From positions 496,001 to 560,000 of the forward strand of contig NZ_JAEIOS010000011.1 of assembly GCF_016342265.1 (NCBI RefSeq): a stretch of 64,000 bases of DNA, in the 5' to 3' direction. Below the pieces are notes generated by a model. That model did not search any database. It worked only from the letters and a program-made list of their open reading frames with translations, and was not told the origin of the DNA. The position numbers and the translations under genes were made by a program. Source of the DNA: Corynebacterium meridianum (GTDB taxonomy: Bacteria; Actinomycetota; Actinomycetes; Mycobacteriales; Mycobacteriaceae). The stretch's first letter is position 1, and the number at the start of each line of letters is the position of its first letter. Shown one piece after another: positions 50,511-61,098 of the stretch.

Positions 50511-51548
50511 CTAGCAGGTGGAGTTGAGTGCCTTGATGGGCAGTCGCAGTTTACCCATCATCTCGAGGTCCTGCTCCTGGGGACGCCCGAGGGTGGTGAG
50601 GTAGTTGCCGACGATGATCGCGTTGATGCCGCCGAGGAGGCCCTGCTCGGCGCCCAGGTCACCGAGGGTCAGTTCCCGGCCACCGGCGAAACGGAGGATC
50701 GTCTTCGGTAGCGCGAGCCGGAACGCGCCGATCGCACGCAACGCATCCTGGGCGGGCATGACCTCGTAGTCGGCGAACGGGGTTCCGGGGCGCGGGTCGA
50801 GGAAGTTCATCGGGACCTCGGTCGGATCGAGAGCGGCGAGATCCTGTGCGAATTCGGCGCGCTGCTCGAGGGTCTCCCCCATGCCGAGGATGCCACCGCA
50901 GCACACCTCCATGCCCGCTTCCTTGACCATTCGGAGCGTGTCCCGGCGGGTCTCCCAGGAGTGCGTCGTGACAACCTGGGGGAAGTAGGAACGGGCGGTC
51001 TCGAGGTTGTGGTTGTAGCGGTGCACGCCGGCGGCCGCGAGTCGGTCGACCTGCTCCTGGGTCAGGATGCCCACGGAGGCCGCGACCTCGATGTCGACCT
51101 CGGATTTGATCGCCGCGACAGCCTGCTCCAGCTGGGACAGGAGACGCTCGTCGGGTCCCTTGACCGCGGCGACGATGCAGAACTCGGTGGCACCGGTCTT
51201 CTGGGTCTGCTTCGCGGCCTCGACCAGGGCGGGAATGTCCAGCCACGCGGAACGGACGGGAGATTCGAAGAGACCGGACTGCGAGCAGAAGTGGCAGTCC
51301 TCGGGGCACCCACCCGTCTTCAGGGAGATGATCCCCTCCATCTCCACCTCTTCGCCGCACCACTTGAGGCGGACCTCATGGGCCAGTTCGAGGAGCTCTG
51401 GGAGACGGTCATCCGGCAGATTCAGAACGGCGAGGGTCTCGTCCTGATCGAGACCGACCCCGCCCTCGAGAACCTTCTTCCGGGCGACCGCGAGAATGTC
51501 GTCCTGCGCTCGCTCAGACACATCACTGTCGATGGTTGCCTTGGTCAT
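50511..51548 (-). CDS. bioB: Biotin synthase
   Basis: BioB is a radical-SAM enzyme that inserts sulfur into dethiobiotin. The 345-residue protein has the radical-SAM cluster motif [13 protein letters not shown] (C-x3-C-x2-C) near residue 80, the SAM-site region [26 protein letters not shown], and [19 protein letters not shown] lies eight bases before the ATG. The promoter just upstream overlaps a perfect BioQ-type operator. Confidence 0.97.
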   Translation of the reverse strand: MTKATIDSDVSERAQDDILAVARKKVLEGGVGLDQDETLAVLNLPDDRLPELLELAHEVRLKWCGEEVEMEGIISLKTGGCPEDCHFCSQSGLFESPVRSAWLDIPALVEAAKQTQKTGATEFCIVAAVKGPDERLLSQLEQAVAAIKSEVDIEVAASVGILTQEQVDRLAAAGVHRYNHNLETARSYFPQVVTTHSWETRRDTLRMVKEAGMEVCCGGILGMGETLEQRAEFAQDLAALDPTEVPMNFLDPRPGTPFADYEVMPAQDALRAIGAFRLALPKTILRFAGGRELTLGDLGAEQGLLGGINAIIVGNYLTTLGRPQEQDLEMMGKLRLPIKALNSTC

Positions 51549-51627
51549 TTTCGGTCCTCCTGCGGATCGGGCTCCGGGGTCTGGTTCCGGAGACCCTAAA
51601 GGTCGGGCTGGTGGTCATTGGAATGCA

Positions 51628-51657
51628 AGGATACCGACTCCGTTGAACGCTGTTCAA
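51628..51657 (-). promoter_or_regulatory. bioB promoter with overlapping BioQ operator
   Basis: TTGAAC-gct-GTTCAA (51643-51657) is a perfect 15-base palindrome matching the C. glutamicum BioQ consensus TGAAC-N3-GTTAC in its conserved part. On the minus strand its TTGAAC serves as -35, followed after 18 bases by TATCCT (51633-51628) as -10. Repressor binding would block RNA polymerase. Confidence 0.75.
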
Positions 51658-51728
51658 AAAACGGTCCAAGTGAACGACCGGATAACCCGATCCGGGGGGA
51701 GCTTCACGAGAGCTGTAACGAAAGCAAA

Positions 51729-51769
51729 AACCCCGCCGGGAACCTCTTCACGGGTTCGCGGGCGGGGTT
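51729..51769. terminator. Terminator downstream of the low-complexity lipoprotein gene
   Basis: Arms AACCCCGCC (51729-51737) and GGCGGGGTT (51761-51769) flank an inner repeat GGGAACC/GGTTC. It lies between the lipoprotein gene and bioB. Confidence 0.7.
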
Positions 51770-51788
51770 CTGCGGATCCGGGTCTCCG

Positions 51789-51813
51789 CGGCCGCCACCG
51801 TCACCGGCGGCCG
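51789..51813. terminator. Second hairpin after the lipoprotein gene
   Basis: Arms CGGCCGCC (51789-51796) and GGCGGCCG (51806-51813), eleven bases after the stop, form a GC-only stem without T-tract. It may cooperate with the next terminator. Confidence 0.45.
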
Positions 51814-51823
51814 AGCGTGTCGA

Positions 51824-52510
51824 TCAGTCGCAGAGCTTCCAGACGCCGTCTTCCTTCATGAACCGCATGGTGCCGGTCTCAACCTGATCTCCGGAGTTGG
51901 CGGTCACCGTCGCGGAGGCGGTGTTGCCCTCGACCATGATGTCGGTCACGCTCTGCACCTCGGCCTTGCGGCCCTGCAGCTCGGGAATGACCTCCATCGG
52001 GACATCCGGGATCTGGTTCAGGTCGTAGGCCTCACGACCACCATTGGCCTGAAGCACGGAATTGCAGGTGTTATCCAGGATGCCGCCCAGGTAGCCCTTC
52101 AGGGTGGGGGCCCAGGCGACGCGTCGGGTCAGATCCTCGATGGCACGGGCTTCCTCGGGGGTCGCCGGCCTGCCGCCCTGAACCGGAGCGGCAGGCTTCG
52201 GCGACGGAAGGTTCGCTGCGGCGGCCGCCACCGCCGCAGCGGCCTCCTTGTCCTGCGCCGGTGCCGGCTCCGGGGTAGAGGTCTCCTCCGGGGTGGAGGT
52301 CTCCTCGGACCCGGTGGTCGTGGTACTGCTCGTGGTCGAAGTGGAGGTCTCGGTCGAGGTCGACGTCGACGTCGACGCGGACGTGGTGGTGGATGACGTG
52401 GCCTCCGCCGCGTCATCTCCGTTCGAGCTGCACGACACCATGCTCATGGAGAGCGGGGCGATGAGTGCGGCTGCTGCAATGGTCTTCTTTGCGAGACTGA
52501 GACTCGGCAC
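51824..52510 (-). CDS. Putative lipoprotein with Ser/Thr low-complexity linker
   Basis: The 228-residue product starts KKTIAAAALIAPLSMSMVSC: a signal peptide with a lipobox-like MVSC, lipidated Cys near residue 27. A linker of about 50 Ser/Thr residues follows (SSTTTSASTSTSTSTETSTS), then Glu/Thr/Pro, then a globular C-terminal domain (about 115-228). That domain resembles small NTF2-like or low-molecular-weight antigen folds, ending FMKEDGVWKLCD. The start is a GTG with AGGAG eight bases upstream. The linker DNA is a GTCGAC-type repeat prone to slippage. Function unknown. Confidence 0.78.
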   Translation of the reverse strand: MPSLSLAKKTIAAAALIAPLSMSMVSCSSNGDDAAEATSSTTTSASTSTSTSTETSTSTTSSTTTTGSEETSTPEETSTPEPAPAQDKEAAAAVAAAAANLPSPKPAAPVQGGRPATPEEARAIEDLTRRVAWAPTLKGYLGGILDNTCNSVLQANGGREAYDLNQIPDVPMEVIPELQGRKAEVQSVTDIMVEGNTASATVTANSGDQVETGTMRFMKEDGVWKLCD

Positions 52511-52792
52511 GGGTAGTACTCCTGACTGATTTTCATACGGACAGCGCGGGGATCCGCGCCCTGATCTGAAGTTTCACAAGATCTAGCGTCCCCACCCTAA
52601 CAACCGCGTCCCAGATTCCCCGTTGTTTTTCCTTAAACTTGGACAATCTTTGACTGACCGTCAGATGTGCGGCACCCACTGCACAAACTCCATGGTCCGC
52701 AAATCTACTGCACCACAGGTTTCCGATCCAGCGCCCTCCCCGGTCGCCCCTGAAACCGCCCGGGAGAGGACATCGCGGGATATCGTGGCGGT
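52511..52792. promoter_or_regulatory. Divergent promoter region of the lipoprotein and bioQ genes
   Basis: A 282-base gap without a gene. TATCGT (52781-52786), six bases before the bioQ GTG, implies a leaderless bioQ transcript. A palindrome CTGACCGTCAG (52654-52664) lies near the middle. I find no BioQ-type TGAAC site here, so autoregulation by that motif is unlikely. Confidence 0.4.
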
Positions 52793-53371
52793 GTGCAGTT
52801 GACGCGAGAGTCCATCATCACCGCCAGCCTCGATATCGCGGACACCTACGGCCTGGCGGACATGACCATGCGCCGGGTGGCCCGGCAGCTCGGCGTCGCC
52901 CCGGGCGCCCTCTACTGGCACTTCCCCAGCAAGCAGGCACTCATCGCAGCCATCGGACAGGCCATCTGTGCTCCGATCCTCGATGGCGCCGCAACTGTCA
53001 CCGGCGACACATGGATGGAGCGGACCATCGTGATGTGCGACCGTCTGCGCACCGCCCTCCTCGACCACCGCGACGGCGCGGAGATCGTCTCTGCCGCACT
53101 GTCGGACGCCGACCTCCGTTCAGCACTCACCGCCACCATTTCCGCAGCTCTCGACACCGGAAACGCGCTGAGCCAGGCGCACCGGGAGGCCGGTGCCACG
53201 ACGCTCCTGCACTTCATCATGGGCGAGACGCTCCACGAGCAGTCGGTCACCGCTCTCCGTATCGCGGAGGGGTCGGACCCGGCCGAGGCGTCCACGCCGA
53301 CAGGGGAAACCACGTTCCGGCAGGGCGTGGCGCTTGTTCTGAAGGGACTTGGCGCTCCGCGGGATATATGA
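52793..53371 (+). CDS. bioQ: TetR-family biotin repressor BioQ
   Basis: The 192-residue protein has the TetR helix-turn-helix at residues about 5-50 (DMTMRRVARQLGVAPGALYWHF) and a helical ligand domain behind it. I call it BioQ because in C. glutamicum BioQ is encoded directly upstream of glgX, as here, and because bioB with a BioQ-type operator lies just 1.2 kb away. The start is a GTG at 52793, probably leaderless. glgX follows after nine bases. The name rests on context; a different TetR ligand is possible. Confidence 0.75.
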   Translation: MQLTRESIITASLDIADTYGLADMTMRRVARQLGVAPGALYWHFPSKQALIAAIGQAICAPILDGAATVTGDTWMERTIVMCDRLRTALLDHRDGAEIVSAALSDADLRSALTATISAALDTGNALSQAHREAGATTLLHFIMGETLHEQSVTALRIAEGSDPAEASTPTGETTFRQGVALVLKGLGAPRDI

Positions 53372-53380
53372 TGGCTCACC

Positions 53381-55696
<2,316 letters not shown>

Positions 55697-55732
55697 TCCG
55701 CAACGACACCAGCATCGAGAGGTGAACCCGAC

Positions 55733-56971
55733 GTGATCGCAGCCCACGGCGCCACCGTCTCCGTCACTCCACGAAAGGTGACGGTCCACAACGATCCACT
55801 GTTGACGGCGCTCCGTGGCCGTGGTCCGGAGATCCCGCTGGACTCGATCACGGGGGTCACCTCCGTGCCCGGTGACCCGGTCACCTGCGGCCGGGTGATC
55901 CTGGAGGGACCGGGCACGGAGATCGTGTTCAGCCCGAACCAGACCGCCGAGCTGCGGCAGTTCGTCGATGCGCTGGCCGCGGCCCGCAGTGGTGGCGGTC
56001 CGGAGGTGGAGATCCCCGGCCTCGATTTCACCGCCCTCCACGTCGAGCACGACACCGGCTGGGACACCGTCACCGCCATCAGCGTCGCGAGAGTCCGCGA
56101 CGGAATCGTCGTGGAAAGCACCTCCTGGGTGGACCCCGGTGACGGCGGCGACGGGAGGAACCCGATCGATGCCCTCCTCGACCATGTCAGCGACCTCGAC
56201 GGCGAGGTGCTGGTCGCCCACAACGTCTACCGTCAGGTCACCGCCATCATCCGGGCGCTGCGCTCCTCGGGGTCGACATCTCTGTCCGCTCACCCTCTCG
56301 GCTGCACACTCGCACTGGCCCGGCGGGAACGGCCCGACGGCACCGACCACTCGCTCACCGGACTATGCCGGGCCCTGGGGCTCCGCGTACCGGATTCACC
56401 GGCGTCTTCGGCGGAGGCCACCGCCCGGCTCCTCGTGCTCCTCAACGGCGACGCCACCACCCGACACACCGTCGCCGAGGTTCTCGACGGATCAGGCCTC
56501 GCCCTCGGGCGGATTGACGCTGAACGGGTGTGGCCGGTCCTGGACACGATCCCGGAGGCCCCGGCGCGCCCCGCCCCCACCGGCACGGCGACCGGAAAGA
56601 AGAAGTCCCCCCGGTCGGTGCCCTGGGCCAAGGTCGCGGTTCCCGACACCGTTCCGGACCCCAATCCCGATGCCGACCCCGACGGTCTGCTTTTCGGGCA
56701 GAACGTGACCCTCTCCGGAGACTTCGATCCCTTCGACAAGGGACGGCTCTGGCACGAGATCGCCGACGCCGGGGCGACCATCGGCAAGAACGTGACCAGA
56801 AAAACCACCATCCTCGTCTGCGGTGAGTGGGGAAAACCGACCTCCAAACAGAAACGCGCGGAGGAGCTCATCGCCAAGGGACAGGAGATATCGCTCTGGT
56901 CCGCCGATCAGCTCTTCACCACCCTGGGCCTCGATCCCGATGAGGAAGAGGATCTCCAGCCGCCGTTCTGA
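55733..56971 (+). CDS. DnaQ-like exonuclease-fold protein with BRCT domain, active site lost
   Basis: The 412-residue protein has an N-terminal beta-rich domain (about 5-85), a DEDD-exonuclease-like domain (about 95-240) and a C-terminal BRCT domain (about 325-405). The exonuclease residues are altered. ExoI AIDVETTG is ALHVEHDTG (Asp to His103, Glu105 kept). ExoII HNxxFD is HNVYRQ (Asp to Gln168). ExoIII has Asp221 for His and Ser226 for Asp. I infer a non-catalytic binding protein, perhaps in DNA repair through its BRCT domain. The start is a GTG with GAGAGG upstream, 36 bases after glgX. Confidence 0.78.
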   Translation: MIAAHGATVSVTPRKVTVHNDPLLTALRGRGPEIPLDSITGVTSVPGDPVTCGRVILEGPGTEIVFSPNQTAELRQFVDALAAARSGGGPEVEIPGLDFTALHVEHDTGWDTVTAISVARVRDGIVVESTSWVDPGDGGDGRNPIDALLDHVSDLDGEVLVAHNVYRQVTAIIRALRSSGSTSLSAHPLGCTLALARRERPDGTDHSLTGLCRALGLRVPDSPASSAEATARLLVLLNGDATTRHTVAEVLDGSGLALGRIDAERVWPVLDTIPEAPARPAPTGTATGKKKSPRSVPWAKVAVPDTVPDPNPDADPDGLLFGQNVTLSGDFDPFDKGRLWHEIADAGATIGKNVTRKTTILVCGEWGKPTSKQKRAEELIAKGQEISLWSADQLFTTLGLDPDEEEDLQPPF

Positions 56972-57495
56972 GATGACCGATGACCGGATCGGTGGCCGAC
57001 CTGCTCTCAGGGGCTTCGGGGGCAACCACCGCTCCGGCCCGTACGCACACCCGCCTCTCACCAAGCCCGCGGTGGTGTCCGCGACCGTTTCCCGTTCCGC
57101 TCCCGACTCCGTACGCACGGGCTACGTGCGCTGCACCGTGTCGACGGGATTCGCCCCGGGACTCTGTTCCGGGAGCCGCCCCCTCGCGGAGGATGAGCTG
57201 ATGTCCCCCGGGACCGGCCGCCGCGGGCGCGGGTCGCGGTGTCCGGGTGCGCCTCCCGAGCTGTACGGTGCCGCTGTACCCGGATGAAGTTCTCCAGGTG
57301 CCTCCCCGGGGCACCGCGACCGGTGCACTGGCGCACCCGGGATCCTTCCCCACCGATCGGCGCCCCATTCCCGCCCTCACCGGCCGGCTCCCGGGCCGCG
57401 CGACACTCCCGTCACGCGTGTTCCGCCAGCCACGCGGGCTACAGTGGTGGGCGCACGGGCCAGCCGCCCACCCCGATGACCAACCCAGGAGAATC
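56972..57495 (+). promoter_or_regulatory. 524-base gap upstream of treY
   Basis: I see no convincing gene. Frames open on both strands but have random-looking Arg/Pro/Gly/Ser composition. There is a hairpin CGCACG-N5-CGTGCG (57114-57130) and a repeat CCGTACGCAC occurring twice (near 57038 and 57109). TACAGT (57440-57445) is a possible -10 about 50 bases before the treY ATG. Confidence 0.35.
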
Positions 57496-60024
57496 ATGAC
57501 CCGCCGTCCCATCACCGCCACCTACCGCCTGCAGCTGCGTGGACCCGAGGCCGATCCTTCGGGCAGGGCGTTCGGCTTCGCCGAGGCCGAGGCTGTGGTT
57601 CCCTACCTGGCGGAACTGGGTGTCAGTCACCTCTACCTCTCCCCCATTCTCACCGCACCGGCCGACTCGGCGCACTCCTACGACGTGATCGACCCCACCG
57701 AGGTCAATCCGGCGTTCGGGGGCATCGCGGGCCTGCGGAGTCTCGCGGCGACCGCCCGCGAACACGGCCTCGGGATCATCATCGACATCGTCCCGAACCA
57801 TCTCGGGGTCGATGATCCGCGCCAGAACCCGTGGTGGTGGGATGTGCTCAAGCTCGGCAGGGACAGTGAGTACGAGAGTTACTTCGACATCGACTGGCAC
57901 GACGACAACGGGGCCGGCGGCAAACTCGGGCTCCCGGTCCTCGGCGCGGAGGGCGACGAGGACAAGCTCACCCTCGATGAGATCGACGGCGAGCCGGTAC
58001 TCCGCTACTACGACAACGTCTTCCCCGTCCGCCCCGGGACCGAGGACGCCGACGACCCGGTGACCGTCCACGACGCCCAGAGCTACCGGCTGATGTACTG
58101 GAAGTCCGGCATCATCGGCTACCGACGTTTCTTCTCCGTCAACGGGCTGGCGGGTATCCGTCAGGAGGACCCCGTGGTGTTCGAGCACACCCACCGGGTG
58201 CTGTCGCGCCTGATCGCCGAGGACCTCATCGACGGGGTCCGGGTCGATCATCCGGACGGACTGTCGGATCCCTTCTCCTATCTGGGGCGACTGCGCGCGC
58301 TCATCGGGGAAGACCGTTGGCTCGTCGTCGAGAAGATCCTCGGTGTGGACGAACCCCTCGATCCGCGTCTCGCGGTCGACGGCACGACCGGATACGACGC
58401 GCTCCGGGAGCTGGACGGCGTGTTCATCTCCCGCGATGCGGAGGACACCCTGTCCATGCTCGCGATGCAGCAGTCGGGTTCCGCCTGGGACGATGCCGCC
58501 GTCACCGCCACCGAGCAGGCGCTGAAGCGTTCCGTCGCGGCCGACGAACTTGCCGCCGAGGTTCGCCGACTCGCACGGGCGGTGCGCCGCGACAACTTCT
58601 CCACCGCCGGTGACGGGGTCAGTGAGCGGATGCTGACGGACACGATCATCGAACTCGTCGCCGCGATGCCGGTCTACCGCGCCGACTACATCTCCCTGTC
58701 CCGGGTGACCGCGACGGTCGTCGCTGAGATGACCCGCCGCTTCCCGTCCAGGCGGGACGCCCTCGACCTCATCACCGCGGGACTGCTCGCGGACGGCGAG
58801 GCGGCCGTCCGCTTCGCCCAGGTCTGTGGCGCCGTGATGGCCAAGGGCGTGGAGGACACGACGTTCTACCGTGCCTGCCGCCTGGTCGCCCTCCAGGAGG
58901 TCGGTGGCGCCCCGGGCCGGTTCGGTGTCGGCCCCGCCGAGTTCCACCTGCTGCAGCAGGAACGCAGTGTGCTGTGGCCGCGGACGATGACGACCCTGTC
59001 CACCCACGACACGAAGCGCAGCGAGGACGTACGGGCCCGGATCATCGAGGTGACCGACATCCCGGGTGACTTCGCCGAGATGGTCCGCGAGGTCACGGCG
59101 ATCACCCCTCCCCCAGATGGCACCACCGGGCACTTCCTGCTGCAGAACCTCATCGGTGTGTGGCCCGCTGACGGCCGGATGACCGATTCCGTGCGGGAGC
59201 GCTTCCACGCCTACGCCACCAAGGCGGTCCGCGAGGCCGGTGTGCACACGACCTGGACCGACGTCGACGAGGGCTTCGAGCAGTCCGTGTCCGACTGGAT
59301 CGACGCACTCTGTTCCGGGCCCGCCACCGAGAGGATCGCGGCGTACGTGGAGCCCCTCGCCGCAGCCGCCGTGCAGATCACGCTCGGACGGAAGCTGCTG
59401 CACCTGATCGGCCCGGGTGTCCCGGACGTCTACCAGGGCACCGAGTTCGTCGATGATTCCCTGGTGGACCCGGACAACCGGCGTTTCGTCGACTACACGG
59501 CCCGTAACCAGACCCTCGAGCTGCTGTCGGCGGCCCCGAGCCCGGTCGCCGCGGTCTGCGAATCGGCCATCGCGGCCGGCGTCTCCGTCCCGGCGCACAC
59601 CGGGGACACGGACCTCGAGCTCACTCCCGAGGAGGCCGAGGACACGTACCCCCACCTGAAGGTGCGCGCCGACATGGCGAAACAGGCGGTCGTGCACGCA
59701 GCGCTCGGCGTCCGACGGGACGAGCCCGGATCCTTCGTCGGCGGCGACTACCAGGCCGTCTTCGCGGTGGGCCCCGCTGAATCACACGTCGTCGGAATCG
59801 CCCGCGGACCGGAGGAACGTGACGTCCACGTCATCGCACTCGCGGTCCGGCGTCCGCTCCGTCTGGCCGCCGAAGGGGGCTGGCAGCACACGACGGTCAC
59901 CCTTCCCGAGGGCACGTGGACCGAACGGCTCACCGGAAGGACGTTCTCCGGTGTCCAGGAGGCCGCCGATCTGTTCGCGCTCCTCCCCGCGGCACTGCTC
60001 GTCCGGGAGTCAGAGGAGGGCTGA
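57496..60024 (+). CDS. treY: Maltooligosyl trehalose synthase TreY
   Basis: TreY rearranges the reducing end of maltodextrin chains to a terminal trehalosyl unit, which TreZ then cleaves off. The 842-residue GH13 protein begins MTRRPITATYRLQL with SHLYLSPILTAPADSAHSYDV. It has the catalytic motifs DGVRVDHPDGLSDP (Asp), WLVVEKILGVDE (Glu) and LSTHDTKRSEDVR (Asp). AGGAG lies five bases before the ATG at 57496; the frame is open further upstream but without a ribosome site. The TGA stop overlaps the ATG of the next gene (TGATG). Confidence 0.95.
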   Translation: MTRRPITATYRLQLRGPEADPSGRAFGFAEAEAVVPYLAELGVSHLYLSPILTAPADSAHSYDVIDPTEVNPAFGGIAGLRSLAATAREHGLGIIIDIVPNHLGVDDPRQNPWWWDVLKLGRDSEYESYFDIDWHDDNGAGGKLGLPVLGAEGDEDKLTLDEIDGEPVLRYYDNVFPVRPGTEDADDPVTVHDAQSYRLMYWKSGIIGYRRFFSVNGLAGIRQEDPVVFEHTHRVLSRLIAEDLIDGVRVDHPDGLSDPFSYLGRLRALIGEDRWLVVEKILGVDEPLDPRLAVDGTTGYDALRELDGVFISRDAEDTLSMLAMQQSGSAWDDAAVTATEQALKRSVAADELAAEVRRLARAVRRDNFSTAGDGVSERMLTDTIIELVAAMPVYRADYISLSRVTATVVAEMTRRFPSRRDALDLITAGLLADGEAAVRFAQVCGAVMAKGVEDTTFYRACRLVALQEVGGAPGRFGVGPAEFHLLQQERSVLWPRTMTTLSTHDTKRSEDVRARIIEVTDIPGDFAEMVREVTAITPPPDGTTGHFLLQNLIGVWPADGRMTDSVRERFHAYATKAVREAGVHTTWTDVDEGFEQSVSDWIDALCSGPATERIAAYVEPLAAAAVQITLGRKLLHLIGPGVPDVYQGTEFVDDSLVDPDNRRFVDYTARNQTLELLSAAPSPVAAVCESAIAAGVSVPAHTGDTDLELTPEEAEDTYPHLKVRADMAKQAVVHAALGVRRDEPGSFVGGDYQAVFAVGPAESHVVGIARGPEERDVHVIALAVRRPLRLAAEGGWQHTTVTLPEGTWTERLTGRTFSGVQEAADLFALLPAALLVRESEEG

Positions 60025-61037
60025 TGGGCGAACAGAACAGGCGGATCTCCGTTCTCGGGCAGCGGTACGCCGAATGGGTTCGCGCCCATCCGCGGGCGGC
60101 GAGCGAGTTCCGCGACGTCATCGAGGAGCTGCTCGCGGAAGCCGGAGTCACCTACGACCGGGTTTCCGTGCGGGTCAAGGAGTGGCGCTCGCTGAAGGCG
60201 AAGGCCTACAAGACCGACGAGACCGGAAAACCCGTCTACCCCGACCCGTGGGAGGACATCCACGACGTCCTCGGGGTCCGGGTCACCGTCTACCACTCCA
60301 CCGAGATCCCGCAGGTGATCAGCGTGCTCCGTGAGGCCTTCACAGTGCACCGATCGGTGGACAAGACCGCAGAGACCCGAGTGTCGGGTTCCTTCGGATA
60401 CGGCTCCCACCACCTGGTGGTCGGTGTCGAGGGAACCAGCGACGCCGCGGCCGAACTCGCCGGCTACTCGGGGCTGCGCTTCGAGGTTCAGGTCCGCACG
60501 GTGCTGCAGCACGCGTGGGCCGAGTTCGAGCACGACATCCGGTACAAGGGCGGCGGTACGCCCCTGGATCCCCGGGTCGACCGAGCATTCACTCTGACGG
60601 CCGGGTTGATCGAACTCGCCGACCAGCAGTTCGATCTGATCGCCTCGATCCAGGGGGACGCCCCCGCGGAGACCGGCGACGTCGAGCTGTCCGCCGAAAC
60701 GCTCCCAGGCGTCCTCGCCGTCCTCGTCGGCAACCGATTCCCCCGGTCCAAGTCCGAGTACTACGTATGGTTGGAGGAGATCCTGGCCGCCAACGGCATC
60801 ACCACCGTCGGGGAACTGAAACGCCTGCTCGACGACGCCGACATCGATGCGGTCCAGCGGTCCATGCGCTACCGTTTCACCCCCGGCCAGGTCCGGATCA
60901 TCGACGACCTGCTCCTGCGTCGTTTCGGCAGGGAGCACATCGAGCGAACGAAAAAGACGGGTACCCGCGCGGCGAGCCGGGCCGCCCGACTTAAACAACG
61001 GCTTAAGGTGATGGAAGCTGATCACATCATCGGCTGA
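60024..61037 (+). CDS. relS: Small alarmone synthetase RelS
   Basis: RelS transfers pyrophosphate from ATP to GDP/GTP or GMP, making (p)ppGpp or pGpp; it lacks the hydrolase domain. The 337-residue protein has the synthetase motifs RVKEWRSLKAKAYK, HDVLGVRVTVYH (catalytic Asp), GSFGYGSHHLVV and FEVQVRTVLQHAWAEFEHD (Glu and ribose-site residues). A C-terminal helical part follows. A gene called relS at this place after treY is described in C. glutamicum. GAGGAGG inside the end of treY serves as ribosome site, and the start overlaps the treY stop by one base, implying coupled translation. Confidence 0.9.
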   Translation: MGEQNRRISVLGQRYAEWVRAHPRAASEFRDVIEELLAEAGVTYDRVSVRVKEWRSLKAKAYKTDETGKPVYPDPWEDIHDVLGVRVTVYHSTEIPQVISVLREAFTVHRSVDKTAETRVSGSFGYGSHHLVVGVEGTSDAAAELAGYSGLRFEVQVRTVLQHAWAEFEHDIRYKGGGTPLDPRVDRAFTLTAGLIELADQQFDLIASIQGDAPAETGDVELSAETLPGVLAVLVGNRFPRSKSEYYVWLEEILAANGITTVGELKRLLDDADIDAVQRSMRYRFTPGQVRIIDDLLLRRFGREHIERTKKTGTRAASRAARLKQRLKVMEADHIIG

Positions 61038-61063
61038 CACCGGCACCCACTGCCACAACGACA

Positions 61064-61080
61064 CCGCAGGACTCCTGCGG
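61064..61080 (+). other. Hairpin upstream of the 42-residue peptide gene
   Basis: CCGCAG-gactc-CTGCGG (61064-61080) lies 27 bases after the relS stop and ten bases before the ribosome site of the peptide gene. There is no T-tract, so it could be a weak relS terminator or a 5' leader stem of the peptide mRNA. Confidence 0.5.
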
Positions 61081-61098
61081 CATCGATACAAGGAGTAG

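Noticed and set aside
56980-57336. Short open frames in the gap before treY on both strands
   Set aside because: No ribosome site, composition dominated by Arg/Pro/Ser/Gly, and no recognisable motif.
57247-57495. 83-codon upstream extension of treY
   Set aside because: The extension has no ribosome site and Arg/Pro-rich random composition, while AGGAG lies directly before the ATG at 57496.
57439-59697. 752-codon open frame on the minus strand over treY
   Set aside because: Antisense shadow of treY, rich in Gly/Val/Arg/Asp, no domain recognisable.
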